A DNA stretch of 64,000 nucleotides from Acidobacteria bacterium UBA2161 (lineage in GTDB: Bacteria; Acidobacteriota; Vicinamibacteria; Vicinamibacterales; UBA823). Shown piece by piece: positions 43,877 to 51,882 of the stretch. Within the stretch, counting starts at the first letter, position 1. The number at the start of each line of letters is the position of its first letter. The position numbers were made by a program, and so were the translations under genes. The notes under the pieces are model-generated. The model was not told where the DNA came from, ran no database searches, and saw only the letters and a program-made list of their open reading frames with translations. Location: contig DCWN01000041.1 in assembly GCA_002328835.1 (NCBI GenBank), positions 137,529 to 201,528 of the forward strand, read 5' to 3'.

Positions 43877-45394
43877 ATGCTGCCGCAGCTGTTCGACAGC
43901 ACCGTCGAACTGATCGTCCAGACCTCGACCAATCTTCCCCCCGACGTTCGCGCCGCCATGTCGGCCGCCGTGGGCGTCGAGTCGGCCGGCAACCGGTCCG
44001 CGCAGGCGCTCGACATCATCGCGGTGAACATCGACCAGGCCTCGGATTGCGAGGGCGCGATCTGCCAGGACACCGGGATGCCGACCTTCGAGGTCCAGAC
44101 GCCCGTCGGCGCCAACCAGATCCAGATCGAGGCCGAGATTCGCCGCGCCGTCGTGGAGGCCACGCGCCGCGGCACGTTGCGGCCCAATTCCGTCGACTCG
44201 ATCACGGGCGAGAACTCCGGCGACAATCTTGGGCCGGGCACGCCGATTGTCCACTTCCATCAGTGGGAGCGCGACGAGATCGAGATCCGCCTCCTGCTGA
44301 AGGGAGGAGGCTGCGAGAACACGAACGCCCAGTACGCACTGCCGGTCGAGTTGCCGCACCTCGGGCGCGCCGATCGGAATCTCGACGGCGTTCGCAAGTG
44401 CATTCTGCATGCCGTCTGGCAGGCGCAGGGCAAGGGGTGCAGCCCCGGCGCCGTCGGTGTCTGCGTCGGGGGCGACCGGACGTCCGGCTACGCCCACGCT
44501 AAGGCCCAGTTGTTCCGGACGCTGGACGATGTGAATGACGACCCGTGCCTTGCCGAGGTCGAGCGGTCGGTCATGGCCTCGGTCAACGAGATCGGCGTCG
44601 GGACGATGGGGTTCGGCGGCGACGTCTCGCTCATCGGGTGCAAGATCGGTGCGCGGAACCGGCTGCCAGCGAGCTTCTTCGTCTCGGTGGCGTACGACTG
44701 CTGGGCATTTCGCCGCCTCGGGGTCGTGCTCGACGCCGGGTCGGGCGCGATCCAGCGGTGGCTCTATCGGGACCCGGCCGCACCGGTGATGCGGATGACC
44801 TCGGCCGAGGGCTTCGTCAAGACCGGCCGCGAGGTCGTGCTGACGCCGCCGATCGACGAGGCGACGATCCGGCAGTTGCACGTCGGCGACGTCGTGCTCA
44901 TTTCGGGCCCGGTGTACACGGGGCGTGACGCCGTCCACTCCCACCTGATGTCGCACGAGCCGCCGGTCGATCTTCGCAACGGTGTCCTGTATCACTGCGG
45001 CCCGGTCGTCATGCGCGACGGCGAGACCTGGCGGGTCACGGCGGCCGGTCCCACGACCAGCATCCGCGAGGAACCCTATCAGGGAGAGATTCTCCGCCGA
45101 TACGGCGTGCGCGCCGTGATCGGGAAGGGCGGCATGGGCGCCAAGACGCTCGCCGCGCTCCAGGAGACCGGCGCGGTCTACCTCAACGCGATCGGTGGTG
45201 CCGCCCAGTTCTACGCGCGCGCGATCGAGCGCGTCGACGGGGTCTCGCTTCTCGACTTCGGCACCCCGGAAGCGATGTGGCATCTGCAGGTCCGCGACTT
45301 TCCCGCCATCGTGACGATGGACGCCCATGGCACCAGCCTCCACCGCGACGTCGAGGCGGCCTCGGGCGAGCGCCTGGCCGCTCTGGGCACCTGA
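43877..45394 (+). CDS. fumA: Fumarate hydratase, class I (Fe-S)
   Basis: 505 residues with the alpha and beta halves fused, as in FumA/FumB-type enzymes. Fe-S ligand regions are AICQDTGMPTFEV, LLKGGGCENTNAQYALP and GKGCSPGAVGVCVGGDR. The C-terminal half has GRDAVHSHLM and GGMGAKTLAAL. It interconverts fumarate and malate using an oxygen-sensitive 4Fe-4S cluster. The A-type Fe-S carrier gene follows about 100 bp downstream, which makes functional sense. Confidence 0.94.
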   Translation: MLPQLFDSTVELIVQTSTNLPPDVRAAMSAAVGVESAGNRSAQALDIIAVNIDQASDCEGAICQDTGMPTFEVQTPVGANQIQIEAEIRRAVVEATRRGTLRPNSVDSITGENSGDNLGPGTPIVHFHQWERDEIEIRLLLKGGGCENTNAQYALPVELPHLGRADRNLDGVRKCILHAVWQAQGKGCSPGAVGVCVGGDRTSGYAHAKAQLFRTLDDVNDDPCLAEVERSVMASVNEIGVGTMGFGGDVSLIGCKIGARNRLPASFFVSVAYDCWAFRRLGVVLDAGSGAIQRWLYRDPAAPVMRMTSAEGFVKTGREVVLTPPIDEATIRQLHVGDVVLISGPVYTGRDAVHSHLMSHEPPVDLRNGVLYHCGPVVMRDGETWRVTAAGPTTSIREEPYQGEILRRYGVRAVIGKGGMGAKTLAALQETGAVYLNAIGGAAQFYARAIERVDGVSLLDFGTPEAMWHLQVRDFPAIVTMDAHGTSLHRDVEAASGERLAALGT

Positions 45395-45458
45395 CGCGCC
45401 TGGCCCCCGGGACGTTGCGCCCACGGAGCCACGCTTGCTGGGTCCGCGACCGGGCGGC

Positions 45459-45464
45459 TATAAT
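45459..45464 (+). promoter_or_regulatory. -10 TATAAT of the Fe-S carrier gene
   Basis: A perfect TATAAT with a weak TTGCTG 19 bp upstream. AAGGGAG serves as ribosome site 12 nt before ATG 45493. This promoter, unlike several others here, leaves a conventional leader. Confidence 0.6.
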
Positions 45465-45492
45465 GGCCGGTACCAAGGGAGAAAACGCCTCT

Positions 45493-45849
45493 ATGAGTAC
45501 CGCCACGAGCAGCGCCAGCGTCATCAACGTCACCGCAGCCGCAGCCACCAAGATCAGCGCGCTTCTCAGCGAAGAGAGCAAGCAGGAGGCCGGCCTTCGC
45601 GTCTTTGTGCAGGGTGGCGGGTGCTCCGGGTTTCAGTACGGCCTGATGATCGAGGAGGGCGCGGGCGACGCCGAGTCCGATCGCATCTTCGAGTCGAACG
45701 GCGTCAAGCTCTTCGTCGATCCGATCAGTCTCCGCTACTTGTCTGGCGCCGAAGTCGACTTCGTTGACAATCTGATGGGTGGCGGGTTCACGATCAAGAA
45801 TCCCAACGCCAAGTCGACCTGCGGTTGCGGTTCGTCGTTCGGCGTCTGA
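45493..45849 (+). CDS. erpA: A-type iron-sulfur carrier (IscA/ErpA)
   Basis: 118 residues. The three cluster-binding cysteines are Cys44 (VQGGGCSGFQYGL) and Cys110/Cys112 (STCGCGSSFGV). It receives Fe-S clusters from a scaffold and delivers them to apo-enzymes, plausibly including the neighbouring fumarase. An in-frame ATG at 45463 overlaps the -10 hexamer and cannot be used from that promoter. Confidence 0.92.
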   Translation: MSTATSSASVINVTAAAATKISALLSEESKQEAGLRVFVQGGGCSGFQYGLMIEEGAGDAESDRIFESNGVKLFVDPISLRYLSGAEVDFVDNLMGGGFTIKNPNAKSTCGCGSSFGV

Positions 45850-45928
45850 GTGTCGTCCGCTTCACCCCGGGCGGTCCGTCGGCCGGCCGGCCGCGTGAGT
45901 TCGAACGTCGCTTCGCGTCTTTCGCGCC

Positions 45929-46912
45929 ATGGAACAACCATCCGCGTATCTCGAGCGCCTGCGCCCGGCGGGCGGCAAGCGGTCGAGCAAGCGCGACCTG
46001 ATCGTGAACGTGTTCCTCCGCCAGGAGGGACATCTCAGCGCGGACGACCTCGTCGAGATCATCAAGAAGGAAGACCAGAAGATCAGCCGGGCCACGGTCT
46101 ACCGCACCCTGCAGTGGATGGTGGACGCCGAGATCGCCCGCAAGGTCGATTTTGGCGAAGGGCGGTTCCGGTTCGAGCATGCGTACCGGCACCCGCGGCA
46201 CTTCCACCTCATCTGCAAGACCTGCAACCGGTCGTTCGAGTTCTTGAGTTCCGACATCGAGGTGCTGATCGATGAGGTCGCCGCTGCCCGCCAGTTCGCC
46301 ACGAGCCAGAGCGTGCTCCAGATCTACGGCACGTGTGACGAGTGCAAGACCGGCCGCGAGCCGACCGACAGCGCGGCGACGACCGAGTTGCTGTTCGCGC
46401 GCGATGCGCTGCGCATCGCGATCGCCACCGAGCGCAGCGGCATGGCGTTCTACGCGCGGGCCGCATCGATGACGCGCGACGCACGCGGTCGGCGAGTCTT
46501 CAAGCGGCTGGCCGATGAAGAACGCGAGCACCTGACCCGGCTGGAGGCGCGCTACAAGGAGCTTCTCGCCGAGGATTCCCAGCTCGAGGCGCGGCCGACG
46601 TTCCTGTTCTTCAAGGGCGCGGCGAACGGCCTGTTCGCGGCCGGCGCCGAGAAGCTCGCCAAGGGTGTCGACGCCAAGCAAGCGCTGATGATCGGCATCA
46701 AGTGCGAACGGGGCTCGCACAAGTTCTTCAAGCGATACGGTGAGCGATTCGAGGACTCCGAAGGGAAGCAGATCTTTCTCGAGTTCGCCGATGAAGAGCG
46801 CGAACACCTCGAACTGCTGATCCGCGAGTATCGCGCCCTGGCCAAGCGGCCGGGGTCCAAGCGGACCGCGGCACGACGCCCATCCCGCCGGTCTCGCCGT
46901 GCCAGCGCCTAG
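45929..46912 (+). CDS. Fur-family regulator fused to a ferritin-like di-iron domain
   Basis: 327 residues, about twice the length of a Fur protein. Residues 15-140 are a full Fur/PerR unit: winged helix (QKISRATVYRTLQWMVDAEI), the His-rich metal region (HAYRHPRHFHLICKTC) and two structural zinc pairs (Cys96/Cys99, Cys136/Cys139). Residues about 150-305 are a four-helix ferritin-like domain. It has rubrerythrin-type ligands in both halves: Glu168, Glu198, His201 (EEREH) and Glu260, Glu290, His293 (EEREH). A basic tail rich in Arg/Lys/Ser follows. The frame is continuous, so this is a genuine fusion. I infer an iron- or peroxide-responsive repressor with its own di-iron centre. It sits just after fumarase and the Fe-S carrier, and its stop overlaps the PHP gene start. 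Confidence 0.9.
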   Translation: MEQPSAYLERLRPAGGKRSSKRDLIVNVFLRQEGHLSADDLVEIIKKEDQKISRATVYRTLQWMVDAEIARKVDFGEGRFRFEHAYRHPRHFHLICKTCNRSFEFLSSDIEVLIDEVAAARQFATSQSVLQIYGTCDECKTGREPTDSAATTELLFARDALRIAIATERSGMAFYARAASMTRDARGRRVFKRLADEEREHLTRLEARYKELLAEDSQLEARPTFLFFKGAANGLFAAGAEKLAKGVDAKQALMIGIKCERGSHKFFKRYGERFEDSEGKQIFLEFADEEREHLELLIREYRALAKRPGSKRTAARRPSRRSRRASA

Positions 46913-47771
46913 CGCTAGCGCGGGCGTGATCGACCTTCATCTCCACACGACGGCGTCCGACGGTGCGTGTGCGCCGGCGGACCTGCTGGCCCGCGCCGCC
47001 GCGGCCGGCGTCGGCACCCTCAGTGTCACCGACCACGACACGATGGCCGCCGTGCCCGATGCGGTGGCCGTAGCCGCGTCGCACGGGGTGGAGGTGCTAC
47101 CCGGTATCGAGATCACGGCCGTCGACGACGGCCGCGATGTGCATATCCTCGGATACTTCCTGACGCCGTCGCCGCCGGGACTCGACGTCTTTCTTACTGG
47201 ACAGCGCGGGCACCGCGCCGACCGTCTGCGCGCGATGGCCGACCGACTGTCGGCGCAGGGCGTCGGGGTGGACGTCGAGGCGCTGCTCGCCGCTCGCGCG
47301 GTCGACGGCCGCTCCCTGGGGCGCCCGCATCTGGCGGCGGCGCTGCTCGCCGCCGGGCACGCGCGGTCGGTGCAGGAGGCGTTCGATCGCTGGCTAGGGG
47401 ACGGCCGCGCGGCCTGGGTGGAACGGCAGGGGGAGACGCCCGAGCGGGTCGTCCTGGCGATCGCGGACGCGGGTGGCGTCGCCTCGCTTGCCCATCCGGG
47501 CCTCGGCCGCGACCGGCGCCTCCTCGGCCGCCTCGCCGAGGTGGGCCTGGACGCCCTCGAGGTGTATCACAGTCAGCACGACGAACCGACTCGACGCCGA
47601 CTGCTGGACCAGGCCAGGAGTCTGAATCTGGCGATCACCGGCGGCTCGGACTTCCATGGCGACACCGACCATCGTGCCGGGCATCTGGGCCGCGTCGGCG
47701 TGCCTCTGGCGGCGTACGCCGAACTGCGCGAACGGATGGCCAGGGCGGCCCGCCGCGCCCAGTCCGCATGA
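46899..47771 (+). CDS. PHP-domain phosphoesterase
   Basis: 290 residues. Metal-binding motifs are HLHTTASDG (His14, His16), TDHDT (Asp45-His46-Asp47), AHPGLGRD and the C-terminal GSDFHGD. Proteins of this type hydrolyse 3',5'-bisphosphonucleotides or 5'-ends of short RNAs (TrpH/RNase AM family). The GTG start at 46899 overlaps the Fur-ferritin gene by 14 bp, so they are probably co-translated. Confidence 0.88.
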   Translation: MPAPSASAGVIDLHLHTTASDGACAPADLLARAAAAGVGTLSVTDHDTMAAVPDAVAVAASHGVEVLPGIEITAVDDGRDVHILGYFLTPSPPGLDVFLTGQRGHRADRLRAMADRLSAQGVGVDVEALLAARAVDGRSLGRPHLAAALLAAGHARSVQEAFDRWLGDGRAAWVERQGETPERVVLAIADAGGVASLAHPGLGRDRRLLGRLAEVGLDALEVYHSQHDEPTRRRLLDQARSLNLAITGGSDFHGDTDHRAGHLGRVGVPLAAYAELRERMARAARRAQSA

Positions 47772-47826
47772 GTCGATACGACTGCCTGCCTCGCCGTAGC
47801 CTGTGGCGGAGGCGGGAGGAGAAGGC

Positions 47827-48300
47827 ATGGCTGCGGCGCTACTGACAGGGACGGCGCTCTCGGTGTTGGGCCTGGCCGCCAGCGTCGTGCTGGGACACCT
47901 GGCGGCCGCCGAGGCCGACATCTCGCGCCATGTCTCGCTGGCGATGTTCGTGACGATGATCACGCTCCTGTCACATTCGATGCTGATGTTCTACATGATC
48001 GGCAAGGGCAAGGCGGTGCGCGACGCCGCCGCCGAAGGCGGACTGTCGCCCACGTTTGCGGCCGAGGTGTCGCGGGTGCGCCGGCCGATCTTCTCGCTGG
48101 GGATGCTCGCCATCGCGCTGACGATCGTCGCCGCGGTCATCGGCGCCGGGGTCGACACCCAGGTCTTGCCGAGCGGGGTCCACGCGCTGCTGGGCTACGC
48201 GGCCGTGGCCAGCAACGTCGCCGCACTCCGGGTCGAGTACATCGCGCTGGCGACGAGCGCGCGCATTGTCGACGAGGTCAATCGGCGCCTGGGCGCCTGA
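47827..48300 (+). CDS. Small integral membrane protein of unknown function
   Basis: 157 residues, four predicted transmembrane helices (about 3-22, 38-57, 88-108, 115-135). No motif I recognise. Segment MFVTMITLLSHSMLMFYMIG is rich in Met and His. ATG 47827 is preceded by a strong GGGAGGAGAAGGC, which rules out the upstream in-frame start at 47803. It is sandwiched between the PHP gene and the di-haem peroxidase on the same strand. Confidence 0.75.
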   Translation: MAAALLTGTALSVLGLAASVVLGHLAAAEADISRHVSLAMFVTMITLLSHSMLMFYMIGKGKAVRDAAAEGGLSPTFAAEVSRVRRPIFSLGMLAIALTIVAAVIGAGVDTQVLPSGVHALLGYAAVASNVAALRVEYIALATSARIVDEVNRRLGA

Positions 48301-48358
48301 CGTCCAGTCAGCCAGTGGCGGCCGACGCCCGGCGGTCGGGCGCAACGGGAGGAGATCG

Positions 48359-49471
48359 ATGTCGCGAATCGTCTGGGGCCTGGTGCTGCTCGGGTTGACG
48401 TTCGCCCTCTTCGAAGCCGCGCGACGCCCGTCGGCGCCGCCGCCACTCGAACCTACGGCCGAGGCGATCGAAGGCGCGCTGACGCCGGCCCCGGAGGCGT
48501 TCACCTTCACCTTGCCCGCCGGGCTGACGGATCAGCCGCTTGTCGTCCCCGCCGCCAATCCGCTCTCGGCCGAGAAAGTCGCGCTCGGCGAGTTGCTGTT
48601 CTTCGATGCGAGACTGTCCGCCACGAAGCAGATGTCGTGCGAGACCTGCCACCTGCCGGAGCGTGGTTGGGCCGACGGCCTGGCGCAGTCGCCGAAGTTC
48701 GACGACAGCCTGAATGCGCGCCACACGCCGAGCCTGTATGGCGCCGGCTTCCTCCGAGAGCTGTACTGGGATGGGCGAGCACAGGGGCTCGAGGCGCAGA
48801 TCCTGGCCGCGTGGGAAGGGCAGATGGGTGCCGACCCGGGCCGGATTGCCCAGGAGCTCGACCAGGTGGCGGGCTACCGAGACGCGTTCAGCGAGGCGTT
48901 CGACGCGCCGCCCACACCGGCCGGCATCGTCGATGCGCTGGCCTCGTTCGTCAGAACGATCCATGCCGGCGACACCACCTGGGACCGCCTGCCGAAAGAC
49001 GCCGCGTCGCTGGACTCGAATGCCGTGGGTCGGGGGTCCGTCGTCTTCTCCGAGGTCGCGCAGTGTACGCTGTGCCATCTGCCGCCGGTCTATTCAGACA
49101 CGCTCTTTCACAACGTCGGCATCGGCATGGATGCCGACGTACCCGACCAGGGGCGCGCCGCGTATCTGAGGGCCGCGGCCGGGGACGACCCGACGCCGGG
49201 AGCGGAGGTGCCGGCCGCCAGCGTCGGGGCCTTCAAGACACCCACGTTGCGCGGCGTGGCGGACCACCCGCCGTATTTCCACGATGGGCACGCCGAGACG
49301 CTCGCGGAGGCTGTCGATCTGATGCTCGCCGGCGGGACCGCCAACGATGCGCTGGACGAGAAGTTGGTGCCCCGGCAGCTAACGCCCGAGCAGCGGCTCG
49401 ACCTGCTGGCGTTCCTGGAGGCGCTGTCGCCGGACGCCGCGACCTATCCGCGTCCGGTCCTGCCAGAGTAA
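48359..49471 (+). CDS. Di-haem cytochrome c peroxidase / MauG family protein
   Basis: 370 residues. An N-terminal hydrophobic segment (signal or anchor) precedes two haem c motifs, CETCH (95-99) and CTLCH (236-240). The family motifs LGELLFFDARLSATKQMSC, LRELYWDGRAQGLEAQ and FKTPTLRGVADHPPYFHDG are present. It should reduce hydrogen peroxide in the periplasm or act as a MauG-like oxidase. ATG 48359 follows GGGAGGAGATCG. The location beside an iron/peroxide regulator is suggestive. Confidence 0.92.
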   Translation: MSRIVWGLVLLGLTFALFEAARRPSAPPPLEPTAEAIEGALTPAPEAFTFTLPAGLTDQPLVVPAANPLSAEKVALGELLFFDARLSATKQMSCETCHLPERGWADGLAQSPKFDDSLNARHTPSLYGAGFLRELYWDGRAQGLEAQILAAWEGQMGADPGRIAQELDQVAGYRDAFSEAFDAPPTPAGIVDALASFVRTIHAGDTTWDRLPKDAASLDSNAVGRGSVVFSEVAQCTLCHLPPVYSDTLFHNVGIGMDADVPDQGRAAYLRAAAGDDPTPGAEVPAASVGAFKTPTLRGVADHPPYFHDGHAETLAEAVDLMLAGGTANDALDEKLVPRQLTPEQRLDLLAFLEALSPDAATYPRPVLPE

Positions 49472-49476
49472 GGCCG

Positions 49477-49504
49477 GCCGGGTCGAGCGGACGCTCGACC
49501 CGGC
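49477..49504. terminator. GC-rich hairpin between convergent genes
   Basis: A perfect 12-bp stem GCCGGGTCGAGC / GCTCGACCCGGC with loop GGAC, 6 bp after the peroxidase stop. No T-run follows on either strand, so it may be a weak or factor-assisted terminator. Confidence 0.5.
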
Positions 49505-49528
49505 GCGACCCGCTTTCAACGTCGATCG

Positions 49529-50029
49529 CTATTCGACAGTGAACGAGACCGTCGCGCTCAGGCCCTCGAGCGTCCGATGCTCGCCGTCACCGATCTGCAG
49601 GCAGACGCGATGCTCGCCCGGTTCGAATTGCATGTCGATCATCGCCGAGGCGTCGCCGAAGTGCACCCACGGTTCCGCCTCTGGGATGATCACGCCGACC
49701 GGCAGGCAATCGGTGTCGATGCCGACGTGGTGATGGCCCGCGCCCGCGTGAATCTCGCCTTCCCCAACCGGTTCGATCACGAAGTTCTCGGCGCCGAACA
49801 TGAGGTGCACCGGGCTGGCGACGGTGGAACCCTCCACCGGTGCGATGAAGTAGACACGGGGCGACGTGTCCATCGGTTCCTCGGCTGCCGGCTCCTCGGC
49901 TGCCGGCTCGGGGGCGGGCTCTTCGGCACCGCCGCACGCGGCCACCGTCACCAGACTGCCTAGGATCGACGCGACCAGCACGAAACGGACCGCCGCCTGG
50001 ACTGTTCCTTCATGTTCATTCCGATGCAT
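49529..50029 (-). CDS. DUF4399-type lipoprotein
   Basis: 166 residues. The signal peptide ends in lipobox TVAAC (Cys32), followed by an acidic Glu/Pro/Ala spacer. The domain SPRVYFIAPVEGSTVASPVH ... AGAGHHHVGIDTDCLP ... QFEPGEHRVCLQIGDGEH matches DUF4399, a beta-sandwich family with conserved His cluster and Cys pair of unknown function. ATG 50029 follows GAGGAGAG. A TATAGT at 50161-50156 may be its -10. Confidence 0.85.
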   Translation of the reverse strand: MHRNEHEGTVQAAVRFVLVASILGSLVTVAACGGAEEPAPEPAAEEPAAEEPMDTSPRVYFIAPVEGSTVASPVHLMFGAENFVIEPVGEGEIHAGAGHHHVGIDTDCLPVGVIIPEAEPWVHFGDASAMIDMQFEPGEHRVCLQIGDGEHRTLEGLSATVSFTVE

Positions 50030-50190
50030 CGTCACTCTCCTCAACTTTCATCAAGTGGGGATGGGAGCGAGCTAGCGCGCCGTCCAGCGGGTGCTCACCC
50101 GCAGACCGCGCGCCTCGCGCAGGAACCGCTTATGGAACGAGAAGTCTGAACCGTTACTATACAACAAACTCGTGTCAGGGCAGGGTCGTC

Positions 50191-50973
50191 CTAGCGGAAC
50201 GGCAGAGCGATCATCCACCAGAGGCTCTGCCGAGGCTGGGCCTGGTACTCGTCCAGCCCGATCGTCATCGCGTCGTGCCCCGCCGCCGGCTGGTCCCGGT
50301 AGGTCCCGAGCAGCCGGTCCCACCACGGAAAGTTGAAGCCGAAGTTGCGGCCATATTCGTGCCCTTCCACGGAGTGATGGACCCGGTGCATGTCGGGGGT
50401 CACGACGAGCAACCGCAGGACGCGGTCAAGCCCTACCGGCATCCGGACGTTGGCGTGGTTGAACATCGCGGTCACGTTCAGCGCCGTCTCGGCGATCAGC
50501 ACCGCCAGCGGACTCGCACCGATCGCGACCGTGGCCGCCATCTTCACCCCCATCGAGAGCACGATGCTCACGGTGTGAAAACGGAGGCCCGTGGTGACGT
50601 CGAAGTCGTTGTCGGCGTGATGCACCTTGTGCAGCCTCCACAGGACGGGGACCGCGTGGAAGACCCGATGCTGGAGGTAGATGGTGAAGTCCAGCAGCAG
50701 GACGGCGACGGCGACCTCGGCGAATGCCGGTGCGTCCACGAGTTGCAGGGCTCCGCAACCTCGTTCGGCCGCGACTTCAGCCGTCCCGTAGGCGCCGAGC
50801 GGCACCCCGACTCGCAAGAGCACCGCGTTGACGATGATGAGCGGCACGTTGCCCGCCCACCGTCGTTTCCCGACCCGGAGTCGGCGCCTCGGGGCGACGA
50901 GTTCCCACAGCGCCATGAGCCCGAACACGCCAGCGAAGGCGCTCAACCGGACGATCGCTTCGGGTGTCAGCAT
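50191..50973 (-). CDS. Fatty acid hydroxylase / sterol desaturase family membrane enzyme
   Basis: 260 residues, about four membrane helices. The di-iron histidine clusters are HRVFH (102-106), HKVHH (115-119) and a later HRVHH, plus His residues in FNHANVRMPVG. Bacterial members hydroxylate or desaturate lipids or carotenoids, and the substrate is not predictable here. A TACAAT at 50993-50988 is the likely -10, leaving a very short leader. Confidence 0.9.
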   Translation of the reverse strand: MLTPEAIVRLSAFAGVFGLMALWELVAPRRRLRVGKRRWAGNVPLIIVNAVLLRVGVPLGAYGTAEVAAERGCGALQLVDAPAFAEVAVAVLLLDFTIYLQHRVFHAVPVLWRLHKVHHADNDFDVTTGLRFHTVSIVLSMGVKMAATVAIGASPLAVLIAETALNVTAMFNHANVRMPVGLDRVLRLLVVTPDMHRVHHSVEGHEYGRNFGFNFPWWDRLLGTYRDQPAAGHDAMTIGLDEYQAQPRQSLWWMIALPFR

Positions 50974-51042
50974 GGCCGCAGGCCCAGATTGTAGGGGGTG
51001 CGAGCGGTTGCGACAACGTTCGTCGCGCCCGCTCCGAGCGAC

Positions 51043-51048
51043 TAGAAT
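51043..51048 (+). promoter_or_regulatory. -10 TAGAAT, 6 nt before GTG 51055
   Basis: TAGAAT with GTG start 6 nt downstream. Same leaderless geometry as other starts in the window. Confidence 0.45.
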
Positions 51049-51054
51049 GCGTGG

Positions 51055-51570
51055 GTGAGGGGCGCGCAGACGTTTCGGTGGGGCACCGCCATACTGCTCG
51101 GGTTGCTCTGGCTCGGGGCCAGCGTGTCGGCACAGCCAAACGACCTGGGCGCGGCGACGGGTCGTCCTCCCAGCGTACAGTCGGACTCGATCGGTTCGTC
51201 AGCGATGGCCGATGCCCTTCGACAGGAGCTCCCCAGCCTCGCGATCGGGGTGCTCGTCATCGCGACCGGCCTCGGCTCGCTCCTCGTCTGCTTCGTTCGG
51301 CGCGACGGCTCCGACACTGCGCTGGTCTACTTCGGGCTCTTCTGTCTCCTGTATGGCACCCGGCTCTGGATCCGTAGCGTCACCGTGGTTCGGCTCTTCG
51401 ATGCCGACGAGGTGCTGGTTCGCCACGTGAACGACACGATCACCTACGCGATCAACCTTCCCCTCTGGCTCTACGTCGAGCGGACCTTCGGGAGCGGCTG
51501 GCGGTCCAGTCTCCGGCGACTCTGGCAGGCGTGGCTCCTCTTTGCCACCGTCGCGATATCGTTCGACTGG
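51055..51570 (+). pseudogene. 5' fragment of a multi-helix sensor-type membrane protein
   Basis: The first about 172 codons encode a signal peptide and the beginning of a membrane domain (LPSLAIGVLVIATGLGSLLVC, YFGLFCLLYGTRLWIRSV, NLPLWLYVERTFGSGW). This resembles the 7TM sensor modules found before signalling domains. At about 51570 the similarity stops abruptly. The frame then runs on for 19 codons in sequence that is antisense to another broken gene, ending at 51627. The C-terminal helices and any output domain are missing. Both genes appear cut at one junction, so I call it a 5' remnant. The exact break is good to about 10 bp. Confidence 0.6.
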
Positions 51571-51832
51571 GCAACACGCGATCGTCGATCACGAACGAGC
51601 GGACTTCCGTACCGTCGACCTCGTTGACCACGTTACCGGCAGCGTCGAGGAACGTCCAGCGCGTCGTCCAGGTCCCCACCTCCTTGCGCAGACGCTCTGT
51701 GGCCAATCGCTGGAGGCTCTCGACCTCGCCGCTCTGGGCGTCGGTCCGGACATCCTGCGCTACCACCGGCATCATGGCCAGCGTTGCAAGGACGGTCGCG
51801 ACCCACGCCGCTCGCGCGCCGCTTCTTCTCAT
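51571..51832 (-). pseudogene. 5' fragment of an exported DUF1579-like protein
   Basis: ATG 51832, preceded by GGAGGG, encodes a signal peptide (about 24 residues ending VAQ) and a domain start with LRKEVGTWTTRWTFLDAAG and GTEVRSFVIDDRVL. This resembles the opening of DUF1579-type beta-barrel proteins. Homology ends near 51571, where the frame enters antisense of the preceding fragment. It follows the S9 peptidase gene by 50 bp and was probably its operon partner. The domain call is moderate, while the truncation is clear from the convergent arrangement. Confidence 0.5.
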
Positions 51833-51882
51833 CTCACTACCCTCCACGCTTGCCGTCCCGTCGGCACCCGCGCTGCGATGAC

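Noticed and set aside
50072..50326. 84-codon minus-strand frame before the DUF4399 gene
   Set aside because: Its first half is antisense or overlapping with the desaturase-family gene 3' end, and its product has no recognisable features.
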